Counted from the first letter of the stretch, positions 40,906-50,001 are shown. The stretch is DNA of 64,000 bases from Sphingobacterium faecale (GCF_016746095.1 NZ_JAERTY010000001.1:558001-622000), one strand, 5' to 3'. Notes: generated from the letters alone by a model not told the origin. Program-made: numbers and translations.

Positions 40906-41562
40906 TTACCAAGTTGTCTTGTTGTAGGCTGCGTCCCAAAACTTAAATTCCATCCGGGAGGCAGTTACGTAGGCGTCCAACATTTGCTTACGAATAGCGT
41001 CTGTAGTACGCTCGGCAGCAGCATTGACATAACCTAATGCTTTTTGTACACCTATACCAAATTCAGGTCCACTGTAGGTATCGATCCAGTTTTTGTAGGG
41101 ATTGTCTGCACGGGTCTGTGCGCTGATGATGTAATCACCGACTTCTTTGTAAATGACAAAGCAGGGCAGTACCGCTGCCAATGCGACCTCTAGAGGATCA
41201 AAGGCCGCTGTGCTTTTTAGAAAATGTACATAATGGTGGCATACGGGTTCGAGATCGGCTGTTACGCTATCTTTAGGAATGCCAAATTGTGTAAAATAGC
41301 TTTCGTGGAGCGCTCGCTCCACTATCAGTGCATTCTTGCCGAAATCGAAAAAATCCAATGCCTGGTCGTTGTCCGTGCATTTGCTGCCCATGTAAGCAAG
41401 TACACGGCCATAGTGCTCGAGATAGCGGGCATCCTGTTGCATGTAAAACTGAAACTTAGCTAATGGTAGTGTGCCGTTTTTGAGCTCGTGTATAAAAGGC
41501 ATGTCCAATATTTCCTGATATAAAGGCTGTATGGTTTGCCAAGCTTGATTAGTCCATGTCAT
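40906..41562 (-). CDS. tenA: Thiaminase II / aminopyrimidine aminohydrolase
   Basis: This 218-residue protein aligns with Bacillus TenA in key positions: Asp44 (QQDARYLEHY), Cys134 in LPCFVIYKEVGDYI and a C-terminal Glu helix (YVTASRMEFKFWDAAY). It hydrolyses formylaminopyrimidine or aminopyrimidine breakdown products of thiamin to hydroxymethylpyrimidine, feeding ThiD. It overlaps thiD by 14 bp and is the last gene in the riboswitch-led salvage operon. Confidence 0.95.
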   Translation of the reverse strand: MTWTNQAWQTIQPLYQEILDMPFIHELKNGTLPLAKFQFYMQQDARYLEHYGRVLAYMGSKCTDNDQALDFFDFGKNALIVERALHESYFTQFGIPKDSVTADLEPVCHHYVHFLKSTAAFDPLEVALAAVLPCFVIYKEVGDYIISAQTRADNPYKNWIDTYSGPEFGIGVQKALGYVNAAAERTTDAIRKQMLDAYVTASRMEFKFWDAAYNKTTW

Positions 41563-42382
41563 ATGATATGAGTTTCTGAGGGTTATGAAAATGATTGAGG
41601 GGGCCGCTGCCGTGACCTATAGCGAGGTGCTGGCTGCCCTGTATGGCTTTGTTGACATAGTCAAGCGCATTGCTGACAGCGGTCGGAAGGTCCTCGCCAA
41701 GTGCTAAATAGCTCGCTATGGCCGAAGACAGGGTGCAGCCCGAACCATGGGTATTGCGTGTTTTTATTTTTGTGGTGTCAAATTGGATGTCCTGATCTGC
41801 ACGAAGGAGTATGGAGGAAAGGTCATTGCCCGGAAGATGTCCTCCTTTGACAAGCACAGCCTGACAGCCCATTTGAAGGAGCTTTGCTCCGGCCGTACGC
41901 ATCTTTGCCAGACTGTCCACGGGTTCGTTGATCAGGACAGCAACTTCGTCCAGATTGGGCGTGATCAATGTGGCTAGCGGAAATAACCTATCAATACAGG
42001 CCTGTATGGTGTCTGCTTGAATCAGGCGGTGTCCACTGGTGGATACCATTACCGGGTCAAAGATAATCGATCCTCTGTAGTCTTTTAGAAAATCAGCGAT
42101 AAGTTCTACCAGAGCGGTGCTGTGTACCATACCGATTTTGATAGCAGTAGGATATATATCTTCAAATATGGTCTCGAGTTGATCTTTTATCGCTTGGGTA
42201 GGTATCTCGTAGATGCTTTTTACGCCCTGCGTATTCTGTACGGGTAGGGCTGTGAGTACATTCATGGCGTAGCAGCCTAATGCGGAGATGGTTTTGGTAT
42301 CTGCCTGTATGCCTGCACCACCACTGCCGTCAAAGCCGGCAATGGAGAGTACGGAGGCTACGGTGTATTTCTTTGTTTCCAT
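41549..42382 (-). CDS. thiD: Hydroxymethylpyrimidine / phosphomethylpyrimidine kinase
   Basis: This 277-residue ribokinase-fold enzyme phosphorylates HMP and then HMP-P. Diagnostic motifs are GFDGSGGAGIQADTKTISAL at the N-terminus, DPVMVSTSGHRLI, TPNLDEVAVLI and the anion-hole NTHGSGCTLSSAIA. It supplies HMP-PP to ThiE, whose gene lies 8 bp upstream, and is coupled to tenA by a 14-bp overlap. The order pyrimidine kinase then TenA supports thiamin salvage rather than synthesis from purine precursors. Confidence 0.96.
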   Translation of the reverse strand: METKKYTVASVLSIAGFDGSGGAGIQADTKTISALGCYAMNVLTALPVQNTQGVKSIYEIPTQAIKDQLETIFEDIYPTAIKIGMVHSTALVELIADFLKDYRGSIIFDPVMVSTSGHRLIQADTIQACIDRLFPLATLITPNLDEVAVLINEPVDSLAKMRTAGAKLLQMGCQAVLVKGGHLPGNDLSSILLRADQDIQFDTTKIKTRNTHGSGCTLSSAIASYLALGEDLPTAVSNALDYVNKAIQGSQHLAIGHGSGPLNHFHNPQKLISYDMD

Positions 42383-42390
42383 TACAATAG

Positions 42391-43026
42391 CTAGTTTTTG
42401 ATTTTTTGCTTTAAGGCGAATGCGGCCTCTCTGGGATTGTCACTGTGGCATATAGCGGATACGACGGCCATACTGGAGGCTCCGGCCTGGTGTGCCTGGG
42501 CAATGTTGGATTCGTCGATATGGCCAATGGCGATCAGTGGTAATGGTGTCAGAGTCTTCAGCTGCCTGATGCCGGAGATACCCCATTCGGTAATCGTGTC
42601 TTTTTTTGTATCTGTACGGAACACGGGGCTCACCCCTAGATGATGTACATACTTGATCTCGGGAGAATCCAACTGTGAGAGGGATTCTATAGACCATCCA
42701 ATGCGAAATTTGGTTCCGTATCGGGCTACAATCTCACTGGGAGGGGTATCTTGCTGTCCGACATGTATGCCCCAAGCATCCACGGCAGCGGCTATATCAA
42801 CAGCATCGTTGATAACCAGGGGTACTCGGTACCGATCTGTTATTTCCTTTAGCGCCTTTGCTTTTTTAATAAACTCCTGATGATCTGCATTTTTTTCGCG
42901 CAGCTGTATCATATCGACACCACCAAGGATGGCCTCCTCAGCAACCTGAAGCCAAGGTAGGTGTATGCAGTCCTGTTCGGAGAGAACCAGATACAGGGGG
43001 TACGGAAAGTTAATCTCTTCGGGCAT
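42391..43026 (-). CDS. thiE: Thiamine-phosphate synthase
   Basis: This 211-residue TIM-barrel enzyme joins HMP-PP and thiazole phosphate to thiamin phosphate. Signatures include MIQLREKNADHQEF, PLVINDAVDIAAAVDAWGIH, VGQQDTPP, and GVSPVFRTDTKKD. It overlaps thiM by 17 bp on one side and precedes thiD by 8 bp on the other, so its two substrates come from its immediate neighbours. A separate thiamin-phosphate kinase must be encoded elsewhere. Confidence 0.96.
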   Translation of the reverse strand: MPEEINFPYPLYLVLSEQDCIHLPWLQVAEEAILGGVDMIQLREKNADHQEFIKKAKALKEITDRYRVPLVINDAVDIAAAVDAWGIHVGQQDTPPSEIVARYGTKFRIGWSIESLSQLDSPEIKYVHHLGVSPVFRTDTKKDTITEWGISGIRQLKTLTPLPLIAIGHIDESNIAQAHQAGASSMAVVSAICHSDNPREAAFALKQKIKN

Positions 43027-43819
43027 AGCGCTGTATACTAAGTTCGCGTTGTAAGGTGGGGGTATCCAGATTGTACAGGGCGTCTAACAAATGCATTTGT
43101 AAGCTTCCGGGACCTTTAGCGGTTCGTGCGGCTAGCTCGCCTGTCAGGCTTAGTACAGCGACTCCGGCAATAGTTTCTTCGACGGTATCGTTGCGGAGAC
43201 CCAAAAAGGCCCCGATGAGCGCCGAGGAGGTACATCCCAGTCCTGTAACTTTTGTCATCATGATATGGCCATTGTGGACTTCGATGATTTCGTTGGCAGA
43301 GACGATATAATCAATCTCTCCGGAGACACATATGATGGCATTGTAGCTGTTCTGAAGCTTAATAGCCGCTTGGAGGGCGGTGGAACTGTGGGCAGTACTG
43401 TCTACGCCTTTTGTGGTAGCCTGGCTGAAGCCGGCTAGAGCCAGTATTTCGGAAGCATTGCCCCGGATGACGGTCGGTCTTAGGTTCAAGAGCTGTTGGA
43501 GCGCGTCATTACGGAGTGCGGAGATGCCGGCACCGACGGGGTCGAGGACCCAGGGGCATCCTATGATTGTGGCATGGGATGCGGCTTGATACATGGATTC
43601 GATCCATGATGCGCTAAGTGTGCCTATATTGATCACTAAAGATCTGGATATTTCTACAACGTTTTTGACCTCGGCAGGACTGTGTGCCATGACTGGAGAT
43701 GCGCCCAATGCCAGTAAGGCATTGGCGGTGTTGTTCATCACTACCAGATTAGTGATGTTGTGTACCAGAGGATTGAGTTCTCTTAGTTCCTCTAGTTGTT
43801 TAATGATAGAATGTGCCAT
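43010..43819 (-). CDS. thiM: Hydroxyethylthiazole kinase
   Basis: This 269-residue ribokinase-like enzyme phosphorylates 4-methyl-5-hydroxyethylthiazole. Motifs: PLVHNITNLVVMNNTANALL, GTLSASWIESM, PWVLDPVGAGISALR, VIRGNASEILAL and TGLGCTSSALIGA with the catalytic Cys. ThiM marks a salvage route for the thiazole. It is the first gene of the operon, 96 bp downstream of the TPP riboswitch, and overlaps thiE by 17 bp. Confidence 0.96.
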   Translation of the reverse strand: MAHSIIKQLEELRELNPLVHNITNLVVMNNTANALLALGASPVMAHSPAEVKNVVEISRSLVINIGTLSASWIESMYQAASHATIIGCPWVLDPVGAGISALRNDALQQLLNLRPTVIRGNASEILALAGFSQATTKGVDSTAHSSTALQAAIKLQNSYNAIICVSGEIDYIVSANEIIEVHNGHIMMTKVTGLGCTSSALIGAFLGLRNDTVEETIAGVAVLSLTGELAARTAKGPGSLQMHLLDALYNLDTPTLQRELSIQRYARRD

Positions 43820-43914
43820 GCGTAAGCCTGATTTAAAAAGATATATGTTTTTAAAGGCTTTAAGGAATTGTTGGCAGCAATATAATATATTGTGCCTTTT
43901 GGATAGGTTCTTGC

Positions 43915-43992
43915 TTTTCCCTACGACGGTACCAACCGTGTCAGGTTCAAAGGGTCTATCTCAGTCCATAACAATGGACACCCCTAAAGCCA
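43915..43992 (-). promoter_or_regulatory. TPP riboswitch (THI element)
   Basis: On the minus strand the conserved pieces appear in order: TTTAGGGGTGTCC, CTGAGATAGACCCTTTGAAC, CTGACACGGTT and CGTAGGGAA. These are the THI-box core that binds thiamin pyrophosphate. Its place upstream of thiM means the salvage operon should be shut down when TPP is abundant. Confidence 0.95.
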
Positions 43993-44115
43993 AGGTAAAG
44001 ATAGCCTTTTTTAGGAGGAGTCGGTACTTATCTCTGTCATATTGGAGTCAGTTCGCTGGCGGAATGATATCAGAAATCACTGGAAGCAGGGAGGGAAGAA
44101 GCTAACGGAAATTGT

Positions 44116-44123
44116 TATTTTTG
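44116..44123 (+). promoter_or_regulatory. Bacteroidota -7 box
   Basis: TATTTTTG fits TAnnTTTG and ends 7 bp before the ATG at 44131. The transcript would be leaderless or start within a few bases of the ATG. No clear -33 TTTG is seen. Confidence 0.4.
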
Positions 44124-44130
44124 TAGCTAT

Positions 44131-44625
44131 ATGATGTACTGGAGAATGGTCTTATTGCTACTGGTTGCATGTTGTGCTAAGGTGAGCGCACAGGAAATAG
44201 ATGTCGCTGGGTTGATCGGTGTATGGAAATTGGAACGGTCGGGCTTTATCGAGGCGGGAACGGAGGTGATTAAGGATTTTGATGCATGCCGTCTGTCTCG
44301 GAATTTTGTGTTTAGATCGGATAATACGGTGGACTATACCTACTATGAGGGAAATCTGGATACCTGTTATGTAGCGGAGGTGGAGACGTATCAGTGGAAG
44401 TTGGAAGGGGATACATTGGTGCTCGAGTCGCGGGGATATGTTGGATATTATCTCTTGAAGATGGAGGAGAAGGGGGACCTAAGGATGGAGGCTGTCAAAG
44501 AGGAAAGCACGGCAACGGGGGATGAAATGCTAGATAAAATGTTGAATACGGTACATTTTGATGTGTATCGCAAACAATCAAAACCTGTAAACTGTGCGGA
44601 CTGCCGGGTGGTTTTGAAATTATAA
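44131..44625 (+). CDS. Secreted lipocalin-like protein (164 aa)
   Basis: The protein has a signal peptide (about 20 residues, ending KVSAQ) and a small beta-rich body that begins LIGVWKLERSGF, a start typical of Bacteroidota lipocalin-like proteins that read GTWK/GVWK. It has seven or eight short beta strands and four Cys in the mature part, two of them in a C-terminal CADC motif. A second ATG immediately follows the first. No ligand is known. The next gene, another small secreted protein, starts 17 bp downstream and is probably co-transcribed. Confidence 0.78.
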   Translation: MMYWRMVLLLLVACCAKVSAQEIDVAGLIGVWKLERSGFIEAGTEVIKDFDACRLSRNFVFRSDNTVDYTYYEGNLDTCYVAEVETYQWKLEGDTLVLESRGYVGYYLLKMEEKGDLRMEAVKEESTATGDEMLDKMLNTVHFDVYRKQSKPVNCADCRVVLKL

Positions 44626-44642
44626 TGTAAGGTAAAATAGAT

Positions 44643-45206
44643 ATGAAGAGACTGTTTTTTTGTTTGGCCCTGATGTGTGCATTGGGTCTTGTGAAAGCGC
44701 AAAAGTTGGAGGTTAAGATCGTGCAGGATGGTGCAACGGTGTTGCCTAAGGATGACGTGTATGTGCTCTCTCCAAAGACATTTTCCTTTGAGATCAAGTC
44801 TGCCGGAGTGGAGGGCTTTTTGGTAGGGGTGACGACAGATGAGTATATTTATAAGTCTGCATTGGGCGAAGCCGACCTGGAGGTGATGTGGTTTGACGAG
44901 ACGGGGATGGCTGAGTCTTTGTTTAATGCCGATAAGGAGGTGTTTGTCAACGATGAAGCGCCAAGCTATTGGTATTTTACTTCAACAAAAGATCATCGCT
45001 TTGATGTAGAGGCTAAAGGAAATGAGAAATTGTGGCAGGCGACCCGGACCGTCAATAGCTTCTATTTTATGGACACGCAAAAAACGGTAGCTGTCCGAAA
45101 TATGAAGCGGCCGGTGTATTTGTTCTTTTATACTCCGACTTATGATGAGTCCTATAATCTACTGGACAAAACCTGTGTTTTTAAAGCGCAGCTGGTGTGG
45201 AAGTAA
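44643..45206 (+). CDS. Secreted hypothetical protein (187 aa)
   Basis: The protein has a clear signal peptide (MKRLFFCLALMCALGLVKAQ) followed by a mixed beta-rich sequence of 167 residues with no recognised family. Aromatic clusters (SYWYFTSTKDHRF, YLFFYTPTYDESYN) stand out. It lies directly after the lipocalin-like gene and shares its secreted character. No function can be proposed. Confidence 0.75.
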   Translation: MKRLFFCLALMCALGLVKAQKLEVKIVQDGATVLPKDDVYVLSPKTFSFEIKSAGVEGFLVGVTTDEYIYKSALGEADLEVMWFDETGMAESLFNADKEVFVNDEAPSYWYFTSTKDHRFDVEAKGNEKLWQATRTVNSFYFMDTQKTVAVRNMKRPVYLFFYTPTYDESYNLLDKTCVFKAQLVWK

Positions 45207-45220
45207 CACGGATGGTTTTC

Positions 45221-45409
45221 TCAATGTGTTGTATATGATACGTTCATTGCGGCAGTGTCAAAGTCTTTCATAGATGTAGGTTTACTGCGTTTTTTAACAT
45301 GCAAAAGTGAATCAAAATCGAGATTCAATAGTTCTTTGTCGACTATGTACACTCTTTTTTTGTCGGAGCTCCTTTCTCCATAAAGGGTTATTTTAAGACG
45401 TTTTTTCAT
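45221..45409 (-). CDS. Possible small basic protein (62 aa)
   Basis: From ATG 45407-45409 a frame of 62 codons reads MKKRLKITLYGERSSDKKRV then YIVDKELLNLDFDSLLHVKK, a plausible small soluble basic protein. There is no recognised family. Start context and composition look coding, but it is short and convergent with the previous gene, so it remains tentative. Confidence 0.4.
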   Translation of the reverse strand: MKKRLKITLYGERSSDKKRVYIVDKELLNLDFDSLLHVKKRSKPTSMKDFDTAAMNVSYTTH

Positions 45410-45846
45410 ATAGTATATATATAATTAATTTCATGAGCTCGCCAACGTGGTTTGCTCTTAAATTATTGTCGATTTTTTCCTATAATGTTACCTCATTATA
45501 GGATGTCTCTAATTAGGCGAAGCAGTGTTTTCTTTCTACTGATGCTATTTAGTGTTTATTAGGTTCGTATAGATTACTCGTTTTTATCATACAGGTTTTT
45601 AAATATGAAGTTGTATTTGTTTCAGCAAATATGCTTAATATTCAATTAATAAGAGCAGGTAGTATGGGTAGTATTAGGGTAGTTTGTTGCTTTTGTCCCC
45701 TTAATGTCCTTGTGTAATCATCTTCCGAAAACTCTCATTTATCATAAGTCAATATTGTAAACTAGGTTAAAACAGCTACCTTTGGGTTTCAAAACTTAAT
45801 TTATTGCTTATTTATCTCCCTTTAGGTAGATTGGTAATGACCATAT
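45410..45846. other. Long intergenic region (437 bp) with an inverted repeat and a promoter
   Basis: This AT-rich stretch has no credible gene. It contains a perfect 9-bp inverted repeat (CCTATAATG / CATTATAGG, 45479-45502, 6-nt loop) and the promoter of the TPR-LuxR gene at its right end. The size suggests regulatory complexity upstream of that regulator. Confidence 0.6.
45754..45784 (+). promoter_or_regulatory. Promoter of the TPR-LuxR regulator gene
   Basis: ATTG at 45754-45757, a 19-bp spacer and TACCTTTG at 45777-45784 match the Bacteroidota -33/-7 pattern with ideal spacing. Transcription would start near 45791, about 56 bp before the ATG. Confidence 0.65.
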
Positions 45847-47103
45847 ATGTTGTTAATGAAGTTTTTTGTTTTTTTGTTTGTAGTTTTTCTTAGTATTGTC
45901 CATAGTTCTTATGCTTTCTCTAAAGACTTTGATCCTACCGCCCTTGCGACAGAGATTGCTGACTTTAATGATAAACAAGAGTTTGAAAAAGCGATATTAA
46001 AGCTGGAAGCTATTTTAGATAATAAAAATTCAACCTCTTATGAGCGTTATAATGCCTATTTACAGAAGTCCTTAATTTATAAAAGACTTTATAATTATAC
46101 GGGTGCATTGAAAAACCTGGATCTAGCTATAATGGAGCCTGTCGCGGATAAGTTTAGAGAGCAGGTCGATTTTAGGGTTCAAGTAGAACGTTTGTTTGTT
46201 TATTTTGATCTCCAACAGCAAAAAGAGGTAGATCGGATTTTCGGATCTATAGACCAGAGTAAATTGAATCTCCTGCCTGCAGAAACGCAATCCTTTTTTA
46301 TTTGTCTACTAGCTATCAGGTCTATGAAAAGCAAGGATTATCTAGCCGCTAATACACAGCTAGATCAGGCCATTGAAATCCAAAAAGCTGATAACCCTAA
46401 GAATCTTCCTAGTATCTATCGTATCAAGGTGGCATTGTTTCAAGAAATGGGCAATCACAATGCTGCACTGAAAGCTTATGAAGAGGGGATGTTATATGCC
46501 AATCAATACAATATGGCGATTTATAGAATCATAATGGAGGAGACCATTACAAGGTATTATGAGCATATTAAGGATTATAGGAATGCCCTATATTCGCAAA
46601 AGCGGGTTAGTATAGCGCGTACGAATTATGACGCTAATAACCAAGTCGGTAAATTGAATTTGATAGAAAATGATCTTTTGCAAGAACGTAAGGATTTGGA
46701 GATAAAAAGCGAACGTTATCTAAAATACTATCTAATTAGTTTTACGTCCGTTTTGCTGCTTTTACTCATACTGCTGTATCTCCTCTATAGAAGTAATAAA
46801 CAGAAGCGTGTTTTGGTTGAACTGGATAACGAAAGGATGCGTGTTACCTTACAACAGCTTACTTCAAAGAGTGAAGATGTACAGAAAGATAGTGCAACGC
46901 TGGGAAATTTTTCGTTTACATCCCGACAACAGGAGATTATTGATTTAGTCAATCAAGGTAAGACCAATAAAGAAATTGGGTTGGTTTTGTTTATTTCGGA
47001 GAATACAGTAAAATACCACTTGAAAGCGATCTACGAAATACTGGGTATCGATCGACGATCCGCGTTGAAAGCAAGCTTTTCGTCGACCCCCAAAGTCGAT
47101 TAG
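45847..47103 (+). CDS. Membrane-anchored TPR protein with cytoplasmic LuxR-type HTH
   Basis: This 418-residue protein has a signal-like N-terminus (FFVFLFVVFLSIVHSSYA) and helical repeats of TPR type at about 30-270 (for example ERYNAYLQKSLIYKRLYNYT, NHNAALKAYEEGMLYANQYN). One membrane helix follows at about 290-313, then a short coiled coil and a LuxR-type helix-turn-helix at about 355-410 (FTSRQQEIIDLVNQGKTNKE, FISENTVKYHLKAIYEILG). The TPR part should be periplasmic and the DNA-binding part cytoplasmic, so it is a membrane-bound one-component regulator. Its signal and targets are unknown. It is convergent with a two-component pair whose kinase has the same TPR-membrane layout. Confidence 0.88.
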   Translation: MLLMKFFVFLFVVFLSIVHSSYAFSKDFDPTALATEIADFNDKQEFEKAILKLEAILDNKNSTSYERYNAYLQKSLIYKRLYNYTGALKNLDLAIMEPVADKFREQVDFRVQVERLFVYFDLQQQKEVDRIFGSIDQSKLNLLPAETQSFFICLLAIRSMKSKDYLAANTQLDQAIEIQKADNPKNLPSIYRIKVALFQEMGNHNAALKAYEEGMLYANQYNMAIYRIIMEETITRYYEHIKDYRNALYSQKRVSIARTNYDANNQVGKLNLIENDLLQERKDLEIKSERYLKYYLISFTSVLLLLLILLYLLYRSNKQKRVLVELDNERMRVTLQQLTSKSEDVQKDSATLGNFSFTSRQQEIIDLVNQGKTNKEIGLVLFISENTVKYHLKAIYEILGIDRRSALKASFSSTPKVD

Positions 47104-47111
47104 TTATTATA

Positions 47112-47741
47112 TTAAGCACGAACTAAGCCATACTCGATGGCTAGTTTTATGGTTGAGCTTAAGTTGGATGTCTTGAATTTTTCGATGAGGTTTTTGCGGT
47201 GACTCTCTACTGTGTGTGGACTGATAAATAGCTTTTCAGCAATTTGAGCAGTAGTGAGTCCCATAGCAGCTTCAACTAGTATTTCTTTCTCTCTGCGGGT
47301 GAGCTTTGGTACGCTGCTAAGTCCATCCTTCGCTTTTTTATCAATTATTGTCTTGGTCTGCGAACAGGTAAATCGATTGCCATAGAGTACAGTCTTGATC
47401 CCGGTTAAAATCTCTTCTACTCCGGCATTTTTCTGGATATAGCCAAGGGCGCCTTCCTGAAAGGCTGTATTGATGACAGCATACTCGTTGTGCACGCTCA
47501 GGATAATGATCTGCATTGTTGGATATTGGCTGCGGAGCGGCTTGATGAGGTCTATTCCATTGCTGTCCGAAAGATTAATATCGAGTAAAAGTACGTCTAT
47601 GGGGTGGTGCTGTAAACCGTCTTTTAGGGCTGTACCGCTTTCGTAACATCCCATAATCTGTAGGTCTATATCTTGAGATAAAATGTTTTTTAAACCCTCT
47701 AGCAATAAGGGATGATCATCGGTGATTGCGATTTTAATCAT
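47112..47741 (-). CDS. NarL/FixJ-family response regulator
   Basis: This 209-residue protein has a receiver domain with phospho-acceptor Asp54 (VLLLDINLSDSNG), acidic pocket DD8-9, Thr/Ser and Lys (IQKNAG) positions. A LuxR-type HTH follows at about 145-205 (LTRREKEILVEAAMGLTTAQ, FISPHTVESHRKNLIEKF). It overlaps the 3' end of the histidine kinase gene by 8 bp, so the two form a coupled two-component system. Confidence 0.95.
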   Translation of the reverse strand: MIKIAITDDHPLLLEGLKNILSQDIDLQIMGCYESGTALKDGLQHHPIDVLLLDINLSDSNGIDLIKPLRSQYPTMQIIILSVHNEYAVINTAFQEGALGYIQKNAGVEEILTGIKTVLYGNRFTCSQTKTIIDKKAKDGLSSVPKLTRREKEILVEAAMGLTTAQIAEKLFISPHTVESHRKNLIEKFKTSNLSSTIKLAIEYGLVRA

Positions 47742-50001
47742 GTGTAGTCTTTTTAGGAAAATAAAACTCGATACTGGTACCTAGTTCTACGCTTGATTGA
47801 ATATGCAAATTGCCATTTAAAAAGCGTATTCTAGAGTTGATATTGTGCAATCCTGCACTATTGTTGTTTTTTAATTTATCTATTTCAAACCCTCTGCCGT
47901 CGTCTTCTACGGTAATGCTGTAGCGCTCTTCCTCTTCCACCAGCTGTATAATAATCTGATGTGGAGAGGCATGCTTGATTGCATTGTTGACCAGTTCCTG
48001 GATGATTCTATAGGTAATCAATTCCTGTTCCTTAGTCATGGGAAAGGTGTAGTGCAGAAATTGCACATCGATTTCGATGTTGTCATTGGACATGCGGGAA
48101 GCATAATCTGCTAGAGCTTCTTCCAGACCATAGTTCTGTAGGAGGTCTGGCATTAGATTGTGGGCTACCCGTCGTAGCTCATCCACAGCTATATCAAGTT
48201 GGTCGATTGATTTGGAAAGCTGGTTTTTTACGATGGGGTCGGACTGCTCCGTAATATGGGATAGATGCAGTTTTGTACCAGAAAGGAGACCACCTAGACC
48301 ATCGTGTAAATCTCGGGCCAGGCGTCCCCGCTCTTGTTCCTGTCCATCGAGCATAGCTGTTAAAGTGGAGATGTTGGATCTTTGCTTTTCCTTCTCTAAC
48401 TCAAGATTATGCAGTTTTTCGCGTTGTTTCATATGGCGGGTGCGTTGCCTGTACGCATACAGCAATACCAGGAGTAGCAAAAAGGAAGCAATCATGAGGA
48501 CCGTGTAAAAGCGGTTTATATTTTCGCGATAGGAGAGTTCCTTGCGATAGTTTTGTGCTTCATTGGCTCTTGTCTCACTTTCTAACTTGGAGAGACGGAG
48601 GGCCTGTCGCTGTTGGTCCCCCTCCATGCGGGAAAGCTCTAAGCGTTTGAGGTTATTCTCGTCGCGTAGCTTTAGATTTTCTAGTTCTTGTCTCTGCTGT
48701 AGATCAAGGACTTGCATCAATTGTAGTTTCTGCTCCTTCTTCTGGGTTTCTAATTGGAGATTCTGTAGCTCTTGCATTTGCTTTTCTTTCTCGTATTGAG
48801 CCTCAAGACGCTTGCTTAGACCTAATTTTTCTTTGTTATAGATGCTTTGAAAGGTTTCTACGTAGAGTTTGTAGTAATGTAGGGATTCTTTATAGTCTTT
48901 GTCCCGTTCACAAATGTCACTCAGATTTTCATATATACTCAGCAAGATGTGTTGATCGGCAAGAGGATCATTACCAATCTCTTCTAGCGAGGATAGGAGA
49001 AAGGCTCTGGCTTTATGAAAATCACCATCTTGTTTAGCGAGTTCGGCCTGTATACCATAAGACGAAGCGATATGGTTTCGTTGCTCCGAAGCCTGCCCTT
49101 GTGATTGTGCTAATTGTGCGTAATATCGGACCTTCTCCTTGTACGTGTTGGGATAGAAATGTAGATAGAGATTGGCGAGGTTGTTGGCGACAAAAGATAG
49201 ATTGGATACAGTAGCGAAAGACTGTTTGTTTTTGTCGTATAGATCTATTGCCTGTAGATAATACTTCTCGGCCAGATCTCGGTGTTTTTCTTGATGGGGG
49301 CTTTGCGTAAATTGTTGTTCGTACATATACCCCATGGACATATAGGCTTCAAAGATAGCCGAAAGATCTTTTTGCTTAAGGGCAAGCTGAAGTGTCAAGG
49401 TTCCGTATTTTTCCTGTAGTTCATATTCATTCCAATTGGCATATATAGACGTTAATTCCTTATATACAGAAGATTTTCTGGAATCTAAAGACGTAGAAAG
49501 AGGAGCTTTGTCAAAGTACTGTGAAGCTTGCAAGAAATTACGAACGGCTTCAGCCTCTTTATTACTTCTGGCAGCGAGCCAGCCTTCACCATATTTTACA
49601 TAACCTTTAGTCTCTAAATCGGTTGTTTTTGTCGCAAAAAGTCTGGCCTTTTCGATATTTGTTTCCGAGGTGTTGACGCGTTCTAAAATACGATTATTAA
49701 TAGCGAGGACGGTGTAGAGATATGCCGCGTATTTTCCTTCAGGGAGCTTCGAGGCCTGTTTGATATTTTCTTCCAGAATAGCGATTGCTTTGTCCTGTTG
49801 GTTGTTAAACAAGAGTGCTTGAGCATATTTTCCTGTTAATTGGAAACGTGGTATGCTGGCTACTTTTGTCTTATCATAATCTGCTTTTAGTTGTTGTAAT
49901 AAATCTTGGGCGTGACTGCTGTGCGGACATAAGAAGAGGAATGTCATGCAAAAAATGCATATAACGTAATGGAGGATATGTCTTATCACTTTTTCTTTCA
50001 T
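47734..50001 (-). CDS. TPR-containing sensor histidine kinase (HisKA_3 type)
   Basis: From ATG 49999-50001 the product has 755 residues. A signal peptide (to about residue 32, CPHSSHAQ) is followed by a long periplasmic helical-repeat region (about 35-400) with TPR-like units and a coiled coil rich in Glu/Gln/Leu (about 400-490). One membrane helix (about 497-517) leads to the kinase core with H-box His566 (ARDLHDGLGG) and HATPase_c (YRIIQELVNNAIKHA, VEDDGRGFE, GLHNINSRI). A start eight codons earlier is possible. It should phosphorylate the regulator encoded next. The stimulus is unknown. Confidence 0.93.
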   Translation of the reverse strand: MKEKVIRHILHYVICIFCMTFLFLCPHSSHAQDLLQQLKADYDKTKVASIPRFQLTGKYAQALLFNNQQDKAIAILEENIKQASKLPEGKYAAYLYTVLAINNRILERVNTSETNIEKARLFATKTTDLETKGYVKYGEGWLAARSNKEAEAVRNFLQASQYFDKAPLSTSLDSRKSSVYKELTSIYANWNEYELQEKYGTLTLQLALKQKDLSAIFEAYMSMGYMYEQQFTQSPHQEKHRDLAEKYYLQAIDLYDKNKQSFATVSNLSFVANNLANLYLHFYPNTYKEKVRYYAQLAQSQGQASEQRNHIASSYGIQAELAKQDGDFHKARAFLLSSLEEIGNDPLADQHILLSIYENLSDICERDKDYKESLHYYKLYVETFQSIYNKEKLGLSKRLEAQYEKEKQMQELQNLQLETQKKEQKLQLMQVLDLQQRQELENLKLRDENNLKRLELSRMEGDQQRQALRLSKLESETRANEAQNYRKELSYRENINRFYTVLMIASFLLLLVLLYAYRQRTRHMKQREKLHNLELEKEKQRSNISTLTAMLDGQEQERGRLARDLHDGLGGLLSGTKLHLSHITEQSDPIVKNQLSKSIDQLDIAVDELRRVAHNLMPDLLQNYGLEEALADYASRMSNDNIEIDVQFLHYTFPMTKEQELITYRIIQELVNNAIKHASPHQIIIQLVEEEERYSITVEDDGRGFEIDKLKNNNSAGLHNINSRIRFLNGNLHIQSSVELGTSIEFYFPKKTTHD

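Noticed and set aside
43593..44105. 170-codon plus-strand frame across thiM and the leader
   Set aside because: It is antisense to thiM and crosses the TPP riboswitch, so it cannot be a real gene.
48158..48799. Ser/Arg-rich plus-strand frames in the TPR kinase gene
   Set aside because: Antisense to the coiled coil and kinase core; the composition is the reverse-complement image of Glu/Leu codons.
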